Shown here: positions 50,560-60,002 of the stretch, piece by piece | How positions within the stretch are numbered: the stretch's first letter is position 1 | How the letters are laid out: each line of letters begins with the position of its first letter | Assembly (NCBI RefSeq): GCF_012427845.1 | Contig: NZ_CP038498.1 | Span: 4,340,001-4,404,000, forward strand | Length of the DNA: 64,000 nt | Reading direction: 5' to 3' | Origin: Pectobacterium punjabense | GTDB lineage: Bacteria; Pseudomonadota; Gammaproteobacteria; Enterobacterales; Enterobacteriaceae | The notes under the pieces: model-generated | Databases searched by the model: none | Seen by the model: the letters and a program-made list of their open reading frames with translations, nothing else | What the model was told of the DNA's origin: nothing | Translations under genes and position numbers: made by a program

Positions 50560-51255
50560 TTATACCGCCGGCAAATCAAACAGCAGAATTTCACTGTCTG
50601 CGCTGGCGTGTACGGAAATCGCCGTTTCGTCCCAGACCGCAAACGCATCGCTGGTTTCCGCTTTCTGCCCGCTAATCTCTACACTGCCGCGCACCACTTG
50701 AACCCAAACGCGACGATCGGCCTGGATCTGATACACCGATTGTTCCTGTGCTTTCAGCGCCCAACGCCACAGCGTCATATCCTGAAAGACCTTCAGCGAG
50801 CCTTCACGTGCATCCGGGGAGAGCACTAGTTGACGCCCTTGCTGCACATCAAAGCGTTTCTGCTCGTAGCGCGGCGTTAGCCCGGTTTTTTCTGGGATAA
50901 TCCAGATCTGATACAGGTGCAGCGGTTCGTCCTTACTGGCATTGTATTCAGAGTGACGAATGCCCGTTCCCGCGCTCATAATCTGGAATTCACCCGCGGG
51001 CACCTGCTCTTTATTTCCCATGCTGTCCTGATGTTCAACCGCACCGGACAACACATAGGTGAGAATTTCCATATCTTTATGCGGATGTGTGCCGAAGCCC
51101 TGACCGCCTTCGATAACGTCTTCGTTAATCACGCGCAGTGCTGAGAACCCCATGAAATCAGGATCGTAATAATCGGCGAATGAGAATGTATGCCAGCTGT
51201 CGAGCCAGCCATGGTTAGCATGTCCGCGATCTTGCGCTTGACGTAAATAGATCAT
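50560..51255 (-). CDS. yhhW: Pirin-family quercetin 2,3-dioxygenase-like protein YhhW
   Basis: A bicupin of 231 residues matching E. coli YhhW in length and synteny (downstream of gntR). Metal ligands are in GFGTHPHKDMEILTYVLSG (two His) and GAVEHQDSMGN (His, Glu); MSAGTGIRHSEYNAS is also conserved. E. coli YhhW cleaves quercetin in vitro, which would suit a plant-associated bacterium; the real substrate is unknown. Confidence 0.93.
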   Translation of the reverse strand: MIYLRQAQDRGHANHGWLDSWHTFSFADYYDPDFMGFSALRVINEDVIEGGQGFGTHPHKDMEILTYVLSGAVEHQDSMGNKEQVPAGEFQIMSAGTGIRHSEYNASKDEPLHLYQIWIIPEKTGLTPRYEQKRFDVQQGRQLVLSPDAREGSLKVFQDMTLWRWALKAQEQSVYQIQADRRVWVQVVRGSVEISGQKAETSDAFAVWDETAISVHASADSEILLFDLPAV

Positions 51256-51398
51256 GTTCTTTCCTCCTGCGTTTCTGATAAGGAAAGTGTAACGGGCAGT
51301 GGTAAATAAGATAGCGCAAAAAACTCACCGCTCTGTTCGAAAAATCAGAACGGGATAGAGGGCTGCCGGGGCATCTCATGAACATCCCCGTCTCTTAG

Positions 51399-52310
51399 CT
51401 ATTTCGTTTTCAACCACGCCATAAAATCGTCAATAAACACACGCGTTTTCAGCGGCAACAAACGGTTTGGTAATGTAATGGCGTAGGTCGTCATTGGCAT
51501 GGGATTCTCAATACGCCAGTCTGACAGCACGCGTTTCAAGCGGCCGTTAAGCAAATAACTATTTGCGATAAACGTTGGAATCAGTGCTATACCCACCCCC
51601 TGTAATATCGCATCAATCATCGCATCACTGTTATTGATCATCAACCTTGGGGTAAGCAGCACGCTTTCCATTTGATCATGTCGCCAGAAGCACCACTCGC
51701 CGCGAAACTGTGAATCGTTAGGAAAGAAAATATTGTGCTGGCTCAGGAAGCTTGGCGTCTGTGGCAGGGGCTGTTCGTATTCCCGCGCGCAGACTAATAC
51801 ATAATCAATAGGCATCAGTGCGCGTGCGACCATGTTGGCCGGGGGCGTATCCGTCACACGTAGCGCAAGATCATAGGAGCCATTCATCAGATTTTCTATC
51901 TGATCAGTGAGGTTCAACTCGATATTAATCTCTGAATAGTCGCGTAGAAAACCAGGAAGAAACGGAGTAAGCAGAATTTTCCCCAATGTAATTGGAGCGG
52001 TAATACGCAGCACGCCTTTAGGTTTGTCACTATAACTGTCTGCCTGTGAGAAAAGTGAGCTGGTGGCAGCAAGAACAGTTAACGCTTGATGATATATTTC
52101 CTGCCCAGCTTCTGTAACCGAGAGCGAACGAGTGGTACGAGTAAATAAAATCAGATTGAGGCGTTTCTCCAGCCGGTCAATCATGCGACTGGCAGAAGAA
52201 GGAGTCATAGAAAGCGCACGAGCGGCAGATGAAAACCCACCTTTTTCAACAACTTGAACAAAAAGCATTAAGCTCGGTAAAACTTCAGTTAGCTCATTGA
52301 TGTTCTTCAC
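51399..52310 (-). CDS. LysR-family transcriptional regulator
   Basis: A 303-residue LysR protein. The N-terminal winged HTH is GGFSSAARALSMTPSSASRMIDRLEKRL (~19-46, shown as motif) and the effector-binding domain starts near PKGVLRITAPITLG. It is divergently arranged (117-nt gap) from the oxygenase/ligase cluster that begins at 52428, so it is the likely cluster regulator. Effector unknown. Confidence 0.88.
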   Translation of the reverse strand: MKNINELTEVLPSLMLFVQVVEKGGFSSAARALSMTPSSASRMIDRLEKRLNLILFTRTTRSLSVTEAGQEIYHQALTVLAATSSLFSQADSYSDKPKGVLRITAPITLGKILLTPFLPGFLRDYSEINIELNLTDQIENLMNGSYDLALRVTDTPPANMVARALMPIDYVLVCAREYEQPLPQTPSFLSQHNIFFPNDSQFRGEWCFWRHDQMESVLLTPRLMINNSDAMIDAILQGVGIALIPTFIANSYLLNGRLKRVLSDWRIENPMPMTTYAITLPNRLLPLKTRVFIDDFMAWLKTK

Positions 52311-52427
52311 GCATAACTCTTTTGCTTTTCAACTATCTATTCAAATTATCACCGAACCGTATGATGTTCAACAGAGGCTTACATGTCGAAAATATGACTA
52401 TTATTAACCTTTTCTGATAGGTTCCCT

Positions 52428-53398
52428 ATGTATGAACAATCGATAATTAAACGTATTCAACAGCATAATGTTCTGAATGTTGGCGTCAGTTTAGGGTTTA
52501 AAGGGCTGTCGCAACGTGATGCAGTCAGCAACGCCTGGGAAGGATTTGATATCGATTTAGCACGCGCAGTGGCAATCTCAGTATTGGCTGACAGTGGCAA
52601 AATTCATTTTGTCCCGTTGCAATCGGCAGACCGTTTTCAAGCATTACGAGATGGAGTAATCGACTTGGGTACTTTTAACTCAAGCGTTACCTTTCAGCGC
52701 GAAGTCGAATTTGGCGTCAGCTTTGTCCACCCGATGCTATTTGATGGCGAAGTGCTGATGACTTCATATAATAATCTGACGCAAGCAACACCACAGGCTC
52801 AATTTACCCGCCAACGTCGTATTGCTGCGATGCGTGGCTCGACTACCGAAGAGAATCTTACACGCTACTTCGCTGGACTGAATTTGTCATGTGACATCAT
52901 CTTATTTGACTCCCCCCGCCAGGCTCGTCGTGCCTACCAACAAGGAGAATGCGACATTTATTGTCTGGATAGTTACCTTCTGGCTGGAGAGCACGTACAA
53001 CTGGCAGATAAAGAGCAGCATTTAATTCTAGATGATCGCATTTCGTTGGAGGTCATGGCGCCAGCTATCAATTCACAAGATCCACAGTGGCACACCGCCA
53101 CCCGGTGGGTAATGCGTGCGCTAATTGAGGCAGAAAACCTTGGCTTGAATAGCCATAATTCAGTGCAAAGAGCGATAATCCTGTCGGTTATCTACGTACC
53201 TTTCTCTTTCCAGACCCAATCCTCTGCCAGCATCTGGGTCTGCAACCCGAATTTATTCGCGACATTATTCGTCAGATAGGAAATTACGGTGAAATATTTG
53301 AACGTCATCTGGGAAAATATTCAGAATTAAAACAACCGCGCAGGGATAATAAAACGTGGATTGAAGGTGGAATGCTCTGGTCACCTTTATTCATCTGA
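52428..53398 (+). pseudogene. Solute-binding-protein-like gene without signal peptide, frameshifted
   Basis: It resembles amino-acid-type periplasmic binding proteins of the AapJ group (WEGFDIDLARAVAISVL, LQSADRFQALRDGVIDLGTFNSSVTFQREVEFGVSF, GECDIYCLDSYLLAGE) but starts right at the mature domain with no signal peptide. The open frame diverges after NSHNS and stops at 53279. The -1 frame continues the family end from ~53162 (SAKSDNPVGYLRTFLFPDP ... GNYGEIFERHLGK ... GGMLWSPLFI, stop 53398). A single lost base near 53155-53162 explains this. The protein may once have been a cytosolic enzyme or sensor for the cluster. Confidence 0.75.
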
Positions 53399-53451
53399 TT
53401 ATTCCCCTTTAATACCTTAACCTCTACAAAGAATATTGACAAAGGACTATC

Positions 53452-54342
53452 ATGAATGAATTGTTAGCTACAGAACCAAAGAGAAAATATTTGACAGGGT
53501 CTTCCAAATCTAACTTTGGTTATTTAGAGTCAACAGATGGAGAAATTGATTTCTCTATTGTAAAGAACATTATTCTTCATGGGCATCATAACGGTAACGT
53601 ACTTTATATTATCCGTAATTATGCTCATGAAGCAGTATGTAAGGCCATAGCTGATACATTTAATCGTGTAGTGGTAGAAAATGGAAGAAATCGTCCAGAT
53701 GATGGTTTCGTTTTGACCAACCAAGTCGGTGCCACGCAGTTCTCTCGTAATGGGCAGCAATATATTTACGAAGTCAATCGCGTGAATCAGTGCGTTGCCG
53801 ACCTCATGGCGATGACCGATGAACACGGCAATGAATCCCTCTTCCTTAATCGTACCTTAGAAGCGGAGTTTCTGAATCACGGTATCCATTTTGGCCCTGC
53901 ACGTTTTAAAAATGGTTATGCCTGCTTTGCAACCTTCCGCCGCTGGCTGGACAATGGTGTAATGTCACTGATGCCACACGAAGACATGGCGCAGGTTGAT
54001 TTTGCTCGTGAAGATGGTTTCGAGATCGCCAACACACAAACAGTTACAGCCTACAACGCCTGCCTTGAAGGCGCTAAAGGTGGCGGCCAGTTGAAGATTT
54101 GGAACCTGATACCTGATGACCAGTGCCGCAAAAGCTTGGGTGTTAGTCGAACGGGCTATCCTTACCCACCACATCTATTGGAAGGAATTGAGTCTCTCTC
54201 TGTACAGCTTAACGCAGGAGACCTCTACTTTATGAATGCCTGCCATCTACATGGTGTCAGCAGCGTCAGTGAAGGAAGTCGACTCACCGCAGGGCGCTTT
54301 ATTGGCAAATTGAGCGACCGTAAAGTCGTTTACTGGACGTAG
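53452..54342 (+). CDS. 2-oxoglutarate/Fe(II)-dependent oxygenase-like protein (cluster gene)
   Basis: A 296-residue predicted 2OG-Fe(II) oxygenase. Candidate iron ligands are H176-x-D178 (MPHEDMAQ) and H265 or H267 (NACHLHGVSS), with Arg 277 or 282 (GSRLTAGRF) to hold 2-oxoglutarate. The fold motif LSVQLNAGDLYFMNACHLHG is typical of the double-stranded beta-helix end. No signal peptide. First intact gene of an operon with a second oxygenase, SDR, ATP-grasp and exporter. Substrate unknown. Confidence 0.75.
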   Translation: MNELLATEPKRKYLTGSSKSNFGYLESTDGEIDFSIVKNIILHGHHNGNVLYIIRNYAHEAVCKAIADTFNRVVVENGRNRPDDGFVLTNQVGATQFSRNGQQYIYEVNRVNQCVADLMAMTDEHGNESLFLNRTLEAEFLNHGIHFGPARFKNGYACFATFRRWLDNGVMSLMPHEDMAQVDFAREDGFEIANTQTVTAYNACLEGAKGGGQLKIWNLIPDDQCRKSLGVSRTGYPYPPHLLEGIESLSVQLNAGDLYFMNACHLHGVSSVSEGSRLTAGRFIGKLSDRKVVYWT

Positions 54343-54404
54343 TCCAATAGTTTACATCCTGAATAGACTTCTACGTTTCTGTTTTAAAAATGGAGGCATG
54401 AATT

Positions 54405-55145
54405 ATGGAATATGCAAAGCATCTTTCCAGGCAGGGCTACGCCTTTATTCCTGGTCAACATTATCAATCTATTGAAAATATGCAGTTTAAAAATAAAGAA
54501 TTATTTACTTCTGAACTAAATATTTTAAAGAGAAGCTACCAAGATTTAACCCTCGACCCTTATTCTCCAGGAAATCGCTGGCGGGGGTATGCCCAGTGTC
54601 AACGTAATGAAAAAGGGGAATTACTGTTTGGAAAGTTCAGCCCATATAAGCAAACAAAAGCTTATAACCCGGATACCGGCGATATTGTGCGCGATTATCC
54701 ATTATTGCCAGAGCACATCACTGGCAATCGGCTGCTGCAAACTTTACTGATGGATGACTTCCGTCTGGTTGAGGCATACGAACACATTGGCCCACTGGAA
54801 AATCTAACCATTGGTATTCATTTGTTTCGTTATCAGGCAGATGTTGATACCCCAGCATACAGTTCCCCAGTGTGGCTACACAAAGACGATGAAGATATCG
54901 TTTTTGTCCATTTGATTAATGTCTCTTCCAATATGTTGGGTGGTGACAGCTTGATTGCCAGTCACCCACGCGGTATCGAACGGGTACTGCGTCTCGAACA
55001 GCTTTTCGACACTTTGGTGGTCAATCACGACAAGCTTCATGCCGTCACTCCCGTAGGTGCACGTGCGGACAGCGGCGTCGCACAGCGCGATATCATACTG
55101 ATTACTTTCCAGCGAAATCAAAAGGACATCACATGTGCAGCCTGA
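54405..55145 (+). CDS. 2OG-Fe(II) dioxygenase, amino-acid hydroxylase type (PF10014-like)
   Basis: A 246-residue protein resembling the IDO/HilB group of free amino-acid dioxygenases, which hydroxylate Ile, Leu or related residues. Metal ligands are visible as H159-x-D161 (VWLHKDDEDIVFVHLIN) and H212 (DKLHAVTPV), with 2OG-binding R228 (GVAQRDIILITF); NMLGGDSLIA is the family's Gly-Gly turn. Its 3' end overlaps the SDR gene by 13 nt, so oxidation of the hydroxylated product by the SDR is an attractive inference. Confidence 0.82.
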   Translation: MEYAKHLSRQGYAFIPGQHYQSIENMQFKNKELFTSELNILKRSYQDLTLDPYSPGNRWRGYAQCQRNEKGELLFGKFSPYKQTKAYNPDTGDIVRDYPLLPEHITGNRLLQTLLMDDFRLVEAYEHIGPLENLTIGIHLFRYQADVDTPAYSSPVWLHKDDEDIVFVHLINVSSNMLGGDSLIASHPRGIERVLRLEQLFDTLVVNHDKLHAVTPVGARADSGVAQRDIILITFQRNQKDITCAA

Positions 55146-55867
55146 CACACACAGCTTTTATTACCGGTGCATCCAGCGGTATTGGTCGCGCTCTGGCCAG
55201 CGCGTTTTTGGCGGAGGGCTACCATGTTAATGGCATTGAACGTTCGCCTTCCGCTTTTGAAGAAGAGCCATCTTATCAGCATCATCAGTTGGATGTTACC
55301 GACTCAGTTCATCTCGCTGAACTGTTTGAAACAACAGAATATGGTGAAACCAATAATGTACTGATCAACTGCGCCGGCACTCGAGAAATTTGCAGTATTG
55401 CTGATTTGACCTTAGCCCTGTGGGAAAACGTATTTGCCCTGAACGTTACCGCCAGCTTTGTAGCAGGCCGCGCCTTTTGCCAACAACTGCTGAAACGGAA
55501 ACGCCCTGGCAATATGGTCAACATGGCTTCAGTTTCCGGCCTGATGGGGGAGCCCAATCGCACCGCATATGTATCGTCTAAACATGCGGTCATCGGTCTG
55601 ACTAAACAGCTAGCTCTAGAGTACGGCAAACACCATATAAGGGTGAATGCCATTGCACCCGGCGTGATCCGTACGCCACTCACAGAAGCTTATTACCACA
55701 ACGCCACACAGTTGGAAAAAATCCAACGTGGGCAGTTTTTACCGGTTTTCGGGGAGACGCGTGACATCGCTGATGCCGCACTCTATCTCACCTCGCCCCA
55801 GGCGCGTTTTGTCACCGGTTCTACGCTGGTGATTGATGGCGGCTGGACGCTTGGCAAAGACCTTTAA
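55133..55867 (+). CDS. Short-chain dehydrogenase/reductase (cluster gene)
   Basis: A classical SDR of 244 residues: cofactor loop TGASSGIGRALASAF (~11-25), LDV at ~54, NCAG, and the catalytic Ser...YVSSK (Ser in MASVSGLMGEP, Tyr-x-x-x-Lys after it). The C-terminal TGSTLVIDGGWTLG is typical. It overlaps the dioxygenase gene, which suggests it acts on that enzyme's product, for example turning a hydroxyl group into a ketone. NAD versus NADP choice cannot be read. Confidence 0.88.
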   Translation: MCSLTHTAFITGASSGIGRALASAFLAEGYHVNGIERSPSAFEEEPSYQHHQLDVTDSVHLAELFETTEYGETNNVLINCAGTREICSIADLTLALWENVFALNVTASFVAGRAFCQQLLKRKRPGNMVNMASVSGLMGEPNRTAYVSSKHAVIGLTKQLALEYGKHHIRVNAIAPGVIRTPLTEAYYHNATQLEKIQRGQFLPVFGETRDIADAALYLTSPQARFVTGSTLVIDGGWTLGKDL

Positions 55868-55914
55868 TGTTGTGAGCCACGTTGGGGGCTCGAATATAAT
55901 TTGGGAGAAAGTAT

Positions 55915-57171
55915 ATGGAAAATCGTTACCTCTTAATTTTAGGAGGCGAATTTGCGCTTCGTGAACGCGTGCTGGCAGGAGCACTCAGAGCCTCCAGCGG
56001 TATGCGTGTACTCACCATGGCCAAAAACCGCACCACGCCCACAATCAAGTTTTTCGATGGTTACTTATCGGGTGATGTGGCCGATGAGCAAGCCGTATTA
56101 GAAGCAGTAAAAACCTATGAACAGAAAACGGGGAGCACTCCAGCAGCAGTCATCCCAATGAATGACTTCACCGTCCGCGCCGCAAGTCTGGTAACCGAAC
56201 ACTACGGTTTGGCAGGCAACAGCCGTCAAACTATTCATAACTGCCGCGACAAATTTGTAATGAAGCAATTGTTGAAAGATGCTGGACTACCGGTGCCACG
56301 CTTCGCTGCTTTCAGTACGTTAGAGGAACTCAAAGATCACATTAGAGAGATTGGCCTGCCAGTCGTGATCAAACCACGTGAAATGGCTGGCAGTCTGGGT
56401 GTGTTAAAAATTACGTGTGAAGAGGAAATTGAGCCGAGTTTTTCCCGCAGCGTGGCCGATGTTATTTCGTTGAATGGTGAATCCCACGCGCCGGAAGATC
56501 TCTTTCAGGTAGAAGAGTATGTTACGGCCAGACAAGAGGTGAGTGTCGAGGTGATTAATCAGGGAGATTACCATCGTGCCATTGCAGTCACCGACAAATA
56601 CCTGGGTAATGAGCCGCATTTCGTGGAGATCGGCCATACCGTACCCTCGGTACATTCCGACAATACCCAACTACGCGATATCGCCGAACGAGCCTGCCAT
56701 GCACTTGGTGTCCATTACGGTGTCGCACACTTTGAGGCACGAATAACGCCTGCGGGCGAAATCAAAATCATTGAGGTAGGTGCCCGTACCGGCGGCGACA
56801 CCATTATGGATCTGGTTGAACGTAGTTATGGTATTAATCCATATGAACTTCACATACTTAGCCACTTGAACGCACTGAAACCGCTGCCAGACACCTTGCT
56901 GCCGAGAGGTCTAAGCGCTGTGGCCTTTATCAAAGCTCCGCTTGGTGTGATCGAGAAAGTAACACTCCCTACCAGTCTGCCGGATCACATCGTCAATATG
57001 CAGATAACCGCAAAACCGCTGGATGTATCGAAAAATCTGGAGTCATGGAAAACGCGCGAGGGTTCGGTGGAATTCTTTTGGCCTAACCGTGAGCCGGAAG
57101 AAGGCTTCAATGAACATCTAAAGACGGCGGATGAATACGCGAGCTCACTTTTTACCCTACGTCACGTCTGA
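55915..57171 (+). CDS. ATP-grasp carboxylate-amine ligase (cluster gene)
   Basis: A 418-residue ATP-grasp protein of the BacD/carbamoyl-phosphate-synthase-like type: LKDAGLPVPRFAAF, PVVIKPREMAGSLGV (ATP-binding Lys and loop), VEEYVTARQEVSVEVI and the Mg-binding EIKIIEVGARTGGD. Such enzymes join a carboxylate, often an amino acid, to an amine, making dipeptides or amides. Between an SDR and an exporter it likely links the modified amino acid to a second building block. Product unknown. Confidence 0.85.
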   Translation: MENRYLLILGGEFALRERVLAGALRASSGMRVLTMAKNRTTPTIKFFDGYLSGDVADEQAVLEAVKTYEQKTGSTPAAVIPMNDFTVRAASLVTEHYGLAGNSRQTIHNCRDKFVMKQLLKDAGLPVPRFAAFSTLEELKDHIREIGLPVVIKPREMAGSLGVLKITCEEEIEPSFSRSVADVISLNGESHAPEDLFQVEEYVTARQEVSVEVINQGDYHRAIAVTDKYLGNEPHFVEIGHTVPSVHSDNTQLRDIAERACHALGVHYGVAHFEARITPAGEIKIIEVGARTGGDTIMDLVERSYGINPYELHILSHLNALKPLPDTLLPRGLSAVAFIKAPLGVIEKVTLPTSLPDHIVNMQITAKPLDVSKNLESWKTREGSVEFFWPNREPEEGFNEHLKTADEYASSLFTLRHV

Positions 57172-57222
57172 TGAGAACTGAGCCGCTACCCAGCGACTCT
57201 TGGATCAGGATTGAGGAATTTT

Positions 57223-58464
57223 ATGAACGGCGACAACTTTGGTTTAAAACGTTTCGTCTTTTCCCGTTTTGTAGGTGCACTGTGCGATCAGTTTCTGCTG
57301 TTTGCCGTTCCGCTCGCGATTCTAAAAGCCACTGGCTCACTCACGTTTGCATCTCTGGCTTTTGTCATTGAGTGGCTACCGCGCATCATCTTTTTCCCAC
57401 TGTCTGGTTTTATGGCCGACCGTATTAAGCCCCGTTTCATCTTCTTTAATGTCGATGCGGTTCGTGCAGTGTTGATGATAGTGACTTTTGTCGCTCTCTA
57501 CCTGTACCCACAAGCCACGTTTCCAGCCCTAGCCACAATGATGGCTCTGCTATCGGTGGCCTATGTGCTTAACTTTGTTGCCACTGATGCCCTACTACCA
57601 CGTCATATCTCGTCCGACGCGTTGCCTAAAGCCCATACCATGCTACAAGGCGTCGATCAGATAACCATGGTGTTAGGTCCAGCAATCGCCGTCATCATTT
57701 CAGCTTACGGTGGCATTAACAGTATTCTGCTCGTGGCTGCGGTACTTTTTGCCATTTCCGCCATCAACTATCTCTTTCTGGAAACACACGATCTAGATGT
57801 CACGGAAAAAATGGGATTGGGTACGCTTATAGAATCTAACCGCACGGCACTAACGGTACTGAAGCAAAATAAAATCCTGTTGCACCTTTGTGCGCTAACG
57901 TGGGTAGTGAATTTAGTGTACGGCTCAGCTCTGGTAGTGAGTGCTGCTGTGATTCTTCAGGAGTTTAACCTATCGGATCGTTACTTCGGCGTATTACAGA
58001 CCACTGCCGCCGTAGTAACGATTATTACGTTTTTCTTCGTACCGCGATTTGCCCGTCGCTTTGGCCTGTCATCGCTGGGTACCTTATCATTTTGTGCCAT
58101 GATCTTGGCAGGAGCAGTGATGTCTCTGTCCATCGATTACACGATGTATCTAATCGGTTATGCGGTACTGATGGCGTTTGACGGATCTTTCAGTGTTTAC
58201 CTACGTACACTGCGCAGCCAAGTCATACCTAAAGAACACTTAGGCAAAACCATGGGACTGATTGGCTTGATGAATATGTGCTCAGTGCCAGCCAGCGGAG
58301 CAATCGTGTCACTGCTCTCAGGTAGCTTCATGCCTCTGCAAATTATCGCCATAATTTTGGTTGCAGCACTGATATTCGGGATTGCGCTGATTGTGTTCGG
58401 TCGCCGTGCCTTTGGCTATCGTAGCTGGCTACCGCCTGTCATCACGGCTAATGCTTCAAGCTAA
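57223..58464 (+). CDS. MFS exporter of the biosynthetic cluster
   Basis: A 413-residue, 12-TM major facilitator similar in layout to EntS-type efflux proteins. N-terminal FVFSRFVGALCDQFLLFAVPLAIL, GFMADRIKPRFIFFNVDAVRA after TM2, and a second-half FDGSFSVYLRTLRSQVIPKEHLGKTMGLIG. ATG 57223 has GAGGA upstream; a TTG at 57211 is less likely. As the last gene of the operon it probably exports the product and protects the producer. Confidence 0.86.
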   Translation: MNGDNFGLKRFVFSRFVGALCDQFLLFAVPLAILKATGSLTFASLAFVIEWLPRIIFFPLSGFMADRIKPRFIFFNVDAVRAVLMIVTFVALYLYPQATFPALATMMALLSVAYVLNFVATDALLPRHISSDALPKAHTMLQGVDQITMVLGPAIAVIISAYGGINSILLVAAVLFAISAINYLFLETHDLDVTEKMGLGTLIESNRTALTVLKQNKILLHLCALTWVVNLVYGSALVVSAAVILQEFNLSDRYFGVLQTTAAVVTIITFFFVPRFARRFGLSSLGTLSFCAMILAGAVMSLSIDYTMYLIGYAVLMAFDGSFSVYLRTLRSQVIPKEHLGKTMGLIGLMNMCSVPASGAIVSLLSGSFMPLQIIAIILVAALIFGIALIVFGRRAFGYRSWLPPVITANASS

Positions 58465-58552
58465 TTATCTTACGGCAGGGTAATTTTAGAGATTATCGTT
58501 TATGGATAGTGAGGTCGTGGCTCATTTCTATTGATAATCAAAAAAGTATGGC

Positions 58553-58580
58553 AAAAAAAAAGCCAGCACCCGAGCTGGCT
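58553..58580 (-). terminator. glpABC terminator
   Basis: AGCCAGC / GCTGGCT stem with a 6-nt loop; on the minus strand it ends in eight or more T. The remaining 58465-58790 spacer has no gene; a Fur-box-like stretch lies at about 58685-58705. Confidence 0.85.
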
Positions 58581-58790
58581 AAATAATACTGGAAGCAATG
58601 TGAGCAATGTCGTGCCTTCACAGGGAAACCGGCTCGTCATCAACACCACTAACACAGGCATATGACACCGTTCCCCGGAACGCACAGCAATAATAATCAT
58701 TATCATTCGCAGTTGTAAAGTGCTTTTTGCGATAAATTCTTATTCTCAATACGGACTGAGGAACAGCCCGTTTTGCTCCCCTGCTGTTTG

Positions 58791-60002
58791 TTACTCTGGC
58801 TGCGCCAATGACCTCGCCAGCAGTGTGATCGGATGTTCACACCGTTTGCTGGTCGACATCTCAATCTGCCATTTACACGTTTCGCAGTCTGTCACCACAA
58901 TATCGACGCCGCTCTCTTCAATCTGCTGAAACAGCGGAGCGCCAATCCCTTGCGAGGTCGCGTAATTCTCTTTTTTAAAACCGTAGGTGCCTGCAATACC
59001 GCAGCACTGGGAATCCAGCATCACCAGTTCAAGACCAGGAATACGTTGCAGCAGCGCTAAGGTATACGCCGTCCAGCCCATACGTTCCAGATGGCAGGGC
59101 GTGTGATACGCCACCCGCAGCGGCAATTTACGCAGCGGCAGCGTTCGCCCTTCTTCTTCCAACAGGCGATAAAGCTGGCGCGTCACCAGTTCGACACCAT
59201 CACGCACGTGGCTGTTATCCACACCCAGCAGGTGCGGGTATTCATCCCGCAGCGTGAACGTACAGCTGGATGACGTCGCGACCACCGGCAGGGATTTCTG
59301 ATTGATCGCCTCATCCAGTGATGTGATATTCGCATGCGCTTGTTTTCTAGCCTTGTCGTGAAAACCATTGGCGATCAGCGGCACACCGCAGCATTTCTCT
59401 TTATTCAGCAACTGGACGCCAATGCCCATCGCGTTAAAGACCTGAACCAAATCTTTACCCAGCTGTGGATGGTTGTAGTTCACATAGCAGCCGTGGAAGT
59501 AAGCGATCTGTTCATCATAGTTCTGCTGCTTTGCCGCTTGCTGACGATACCAGCGCCGAAAAGTACCGAACGAATATTTCGGCAGTTGGCGACGATGGTC
59601 AATTTTCAACGCTTTATCCAGCAGTTGGCGCACGGGCTTCAGGCTGGTAGCCGTATTAACCAGCGGCGCAAACGGCGTGGCAATCGACCCCATGAAGTCG
59701 GTATGGCTCAGAATCGCGTCACGCAATGTCGGCTTGTGGCTGCTGTGCGTCGCTTTCGCACGCTGAATGATGTCGCCAATTTTGACATCTGACGGGCAGG
59801 CGACTTCACAGCGTTTGCAGTTAGTACAGTATTTCAGCGCATCATCGTACAGCGCCGGATCTTTACGCCGCAGACGTTCACCGTCTGGCCCAGCCTGTTT
59901 CGGGCCAGGGTAAAGCGGGTTCACACGCGAAACCGGACAGTACGTGGTACAGACCGTACACTTGATGCAATCTTCAAAACTGTTATCGCTAAGCAGGCTC
60001 AT
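58791..60002 (-). CDS. glpC: Anaerobic glycerol-3-phosphate dehydrogenase subunit C GlpC
   Basis: A membrane-anchoring Fe-S subunit of 403 residues. Two 4Fe-4S motifs, CIKCTVCTTYCPVSRVNP and CTNCKRCEVACPSDVK, precede two CCG-type domains (LNKEKCCGVPLIANG, LDSQCCGIAGTYGFKKENY). ATG 60002 follows GGAGGGCAACCC and overlaps the glpB stop as ATGA. It passes electrons from GlpAB to menaquinone for fumarate or nitrate respiration. Confidence 0.96.
   Translation of the reverse strand: MSLLSDNSFEDCIKCTVCTTYCPVSRVNPLYPGPKQAGPDGERLRRKDPALYDDALKYCTNCKRCEVACPSDVKIGDIIQRAKATHSSHKPTLRDAILSHTDFMGSIATPFAPLVNTATSLKPVRQLLDKALKIDHRRQLPKYSFGTFRRWYRQQAAKQQNYDEQIAYFHGCYVNYNHPQLGKDLVQVFNAMGIGVQLLNKEKCCGVPLIANGFHDKARKQAHANITSLDEAINQKSLPVVATSSSCTFTLRDEYPHLLGVDNSHVRDGVELVTRQLYRLLEEEGRTLPLRKLPLRVAYHTPCHLERMGWTAYTLALLQRIPGLELVMLDSQCCGIAGTYGFKKENYATSQGIGAPLFQQIEESGVDIVVTDCETCKWQIEMSTSKRCEHPITLLARSLAQPE

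Noticed and set aside
58500..58706. 68-residue open frame on the minus strand downstream of glpC
   Set aside because: Composition and lack of a ribosome site or known domain suggest chance; it runs across the terminator hairpin.
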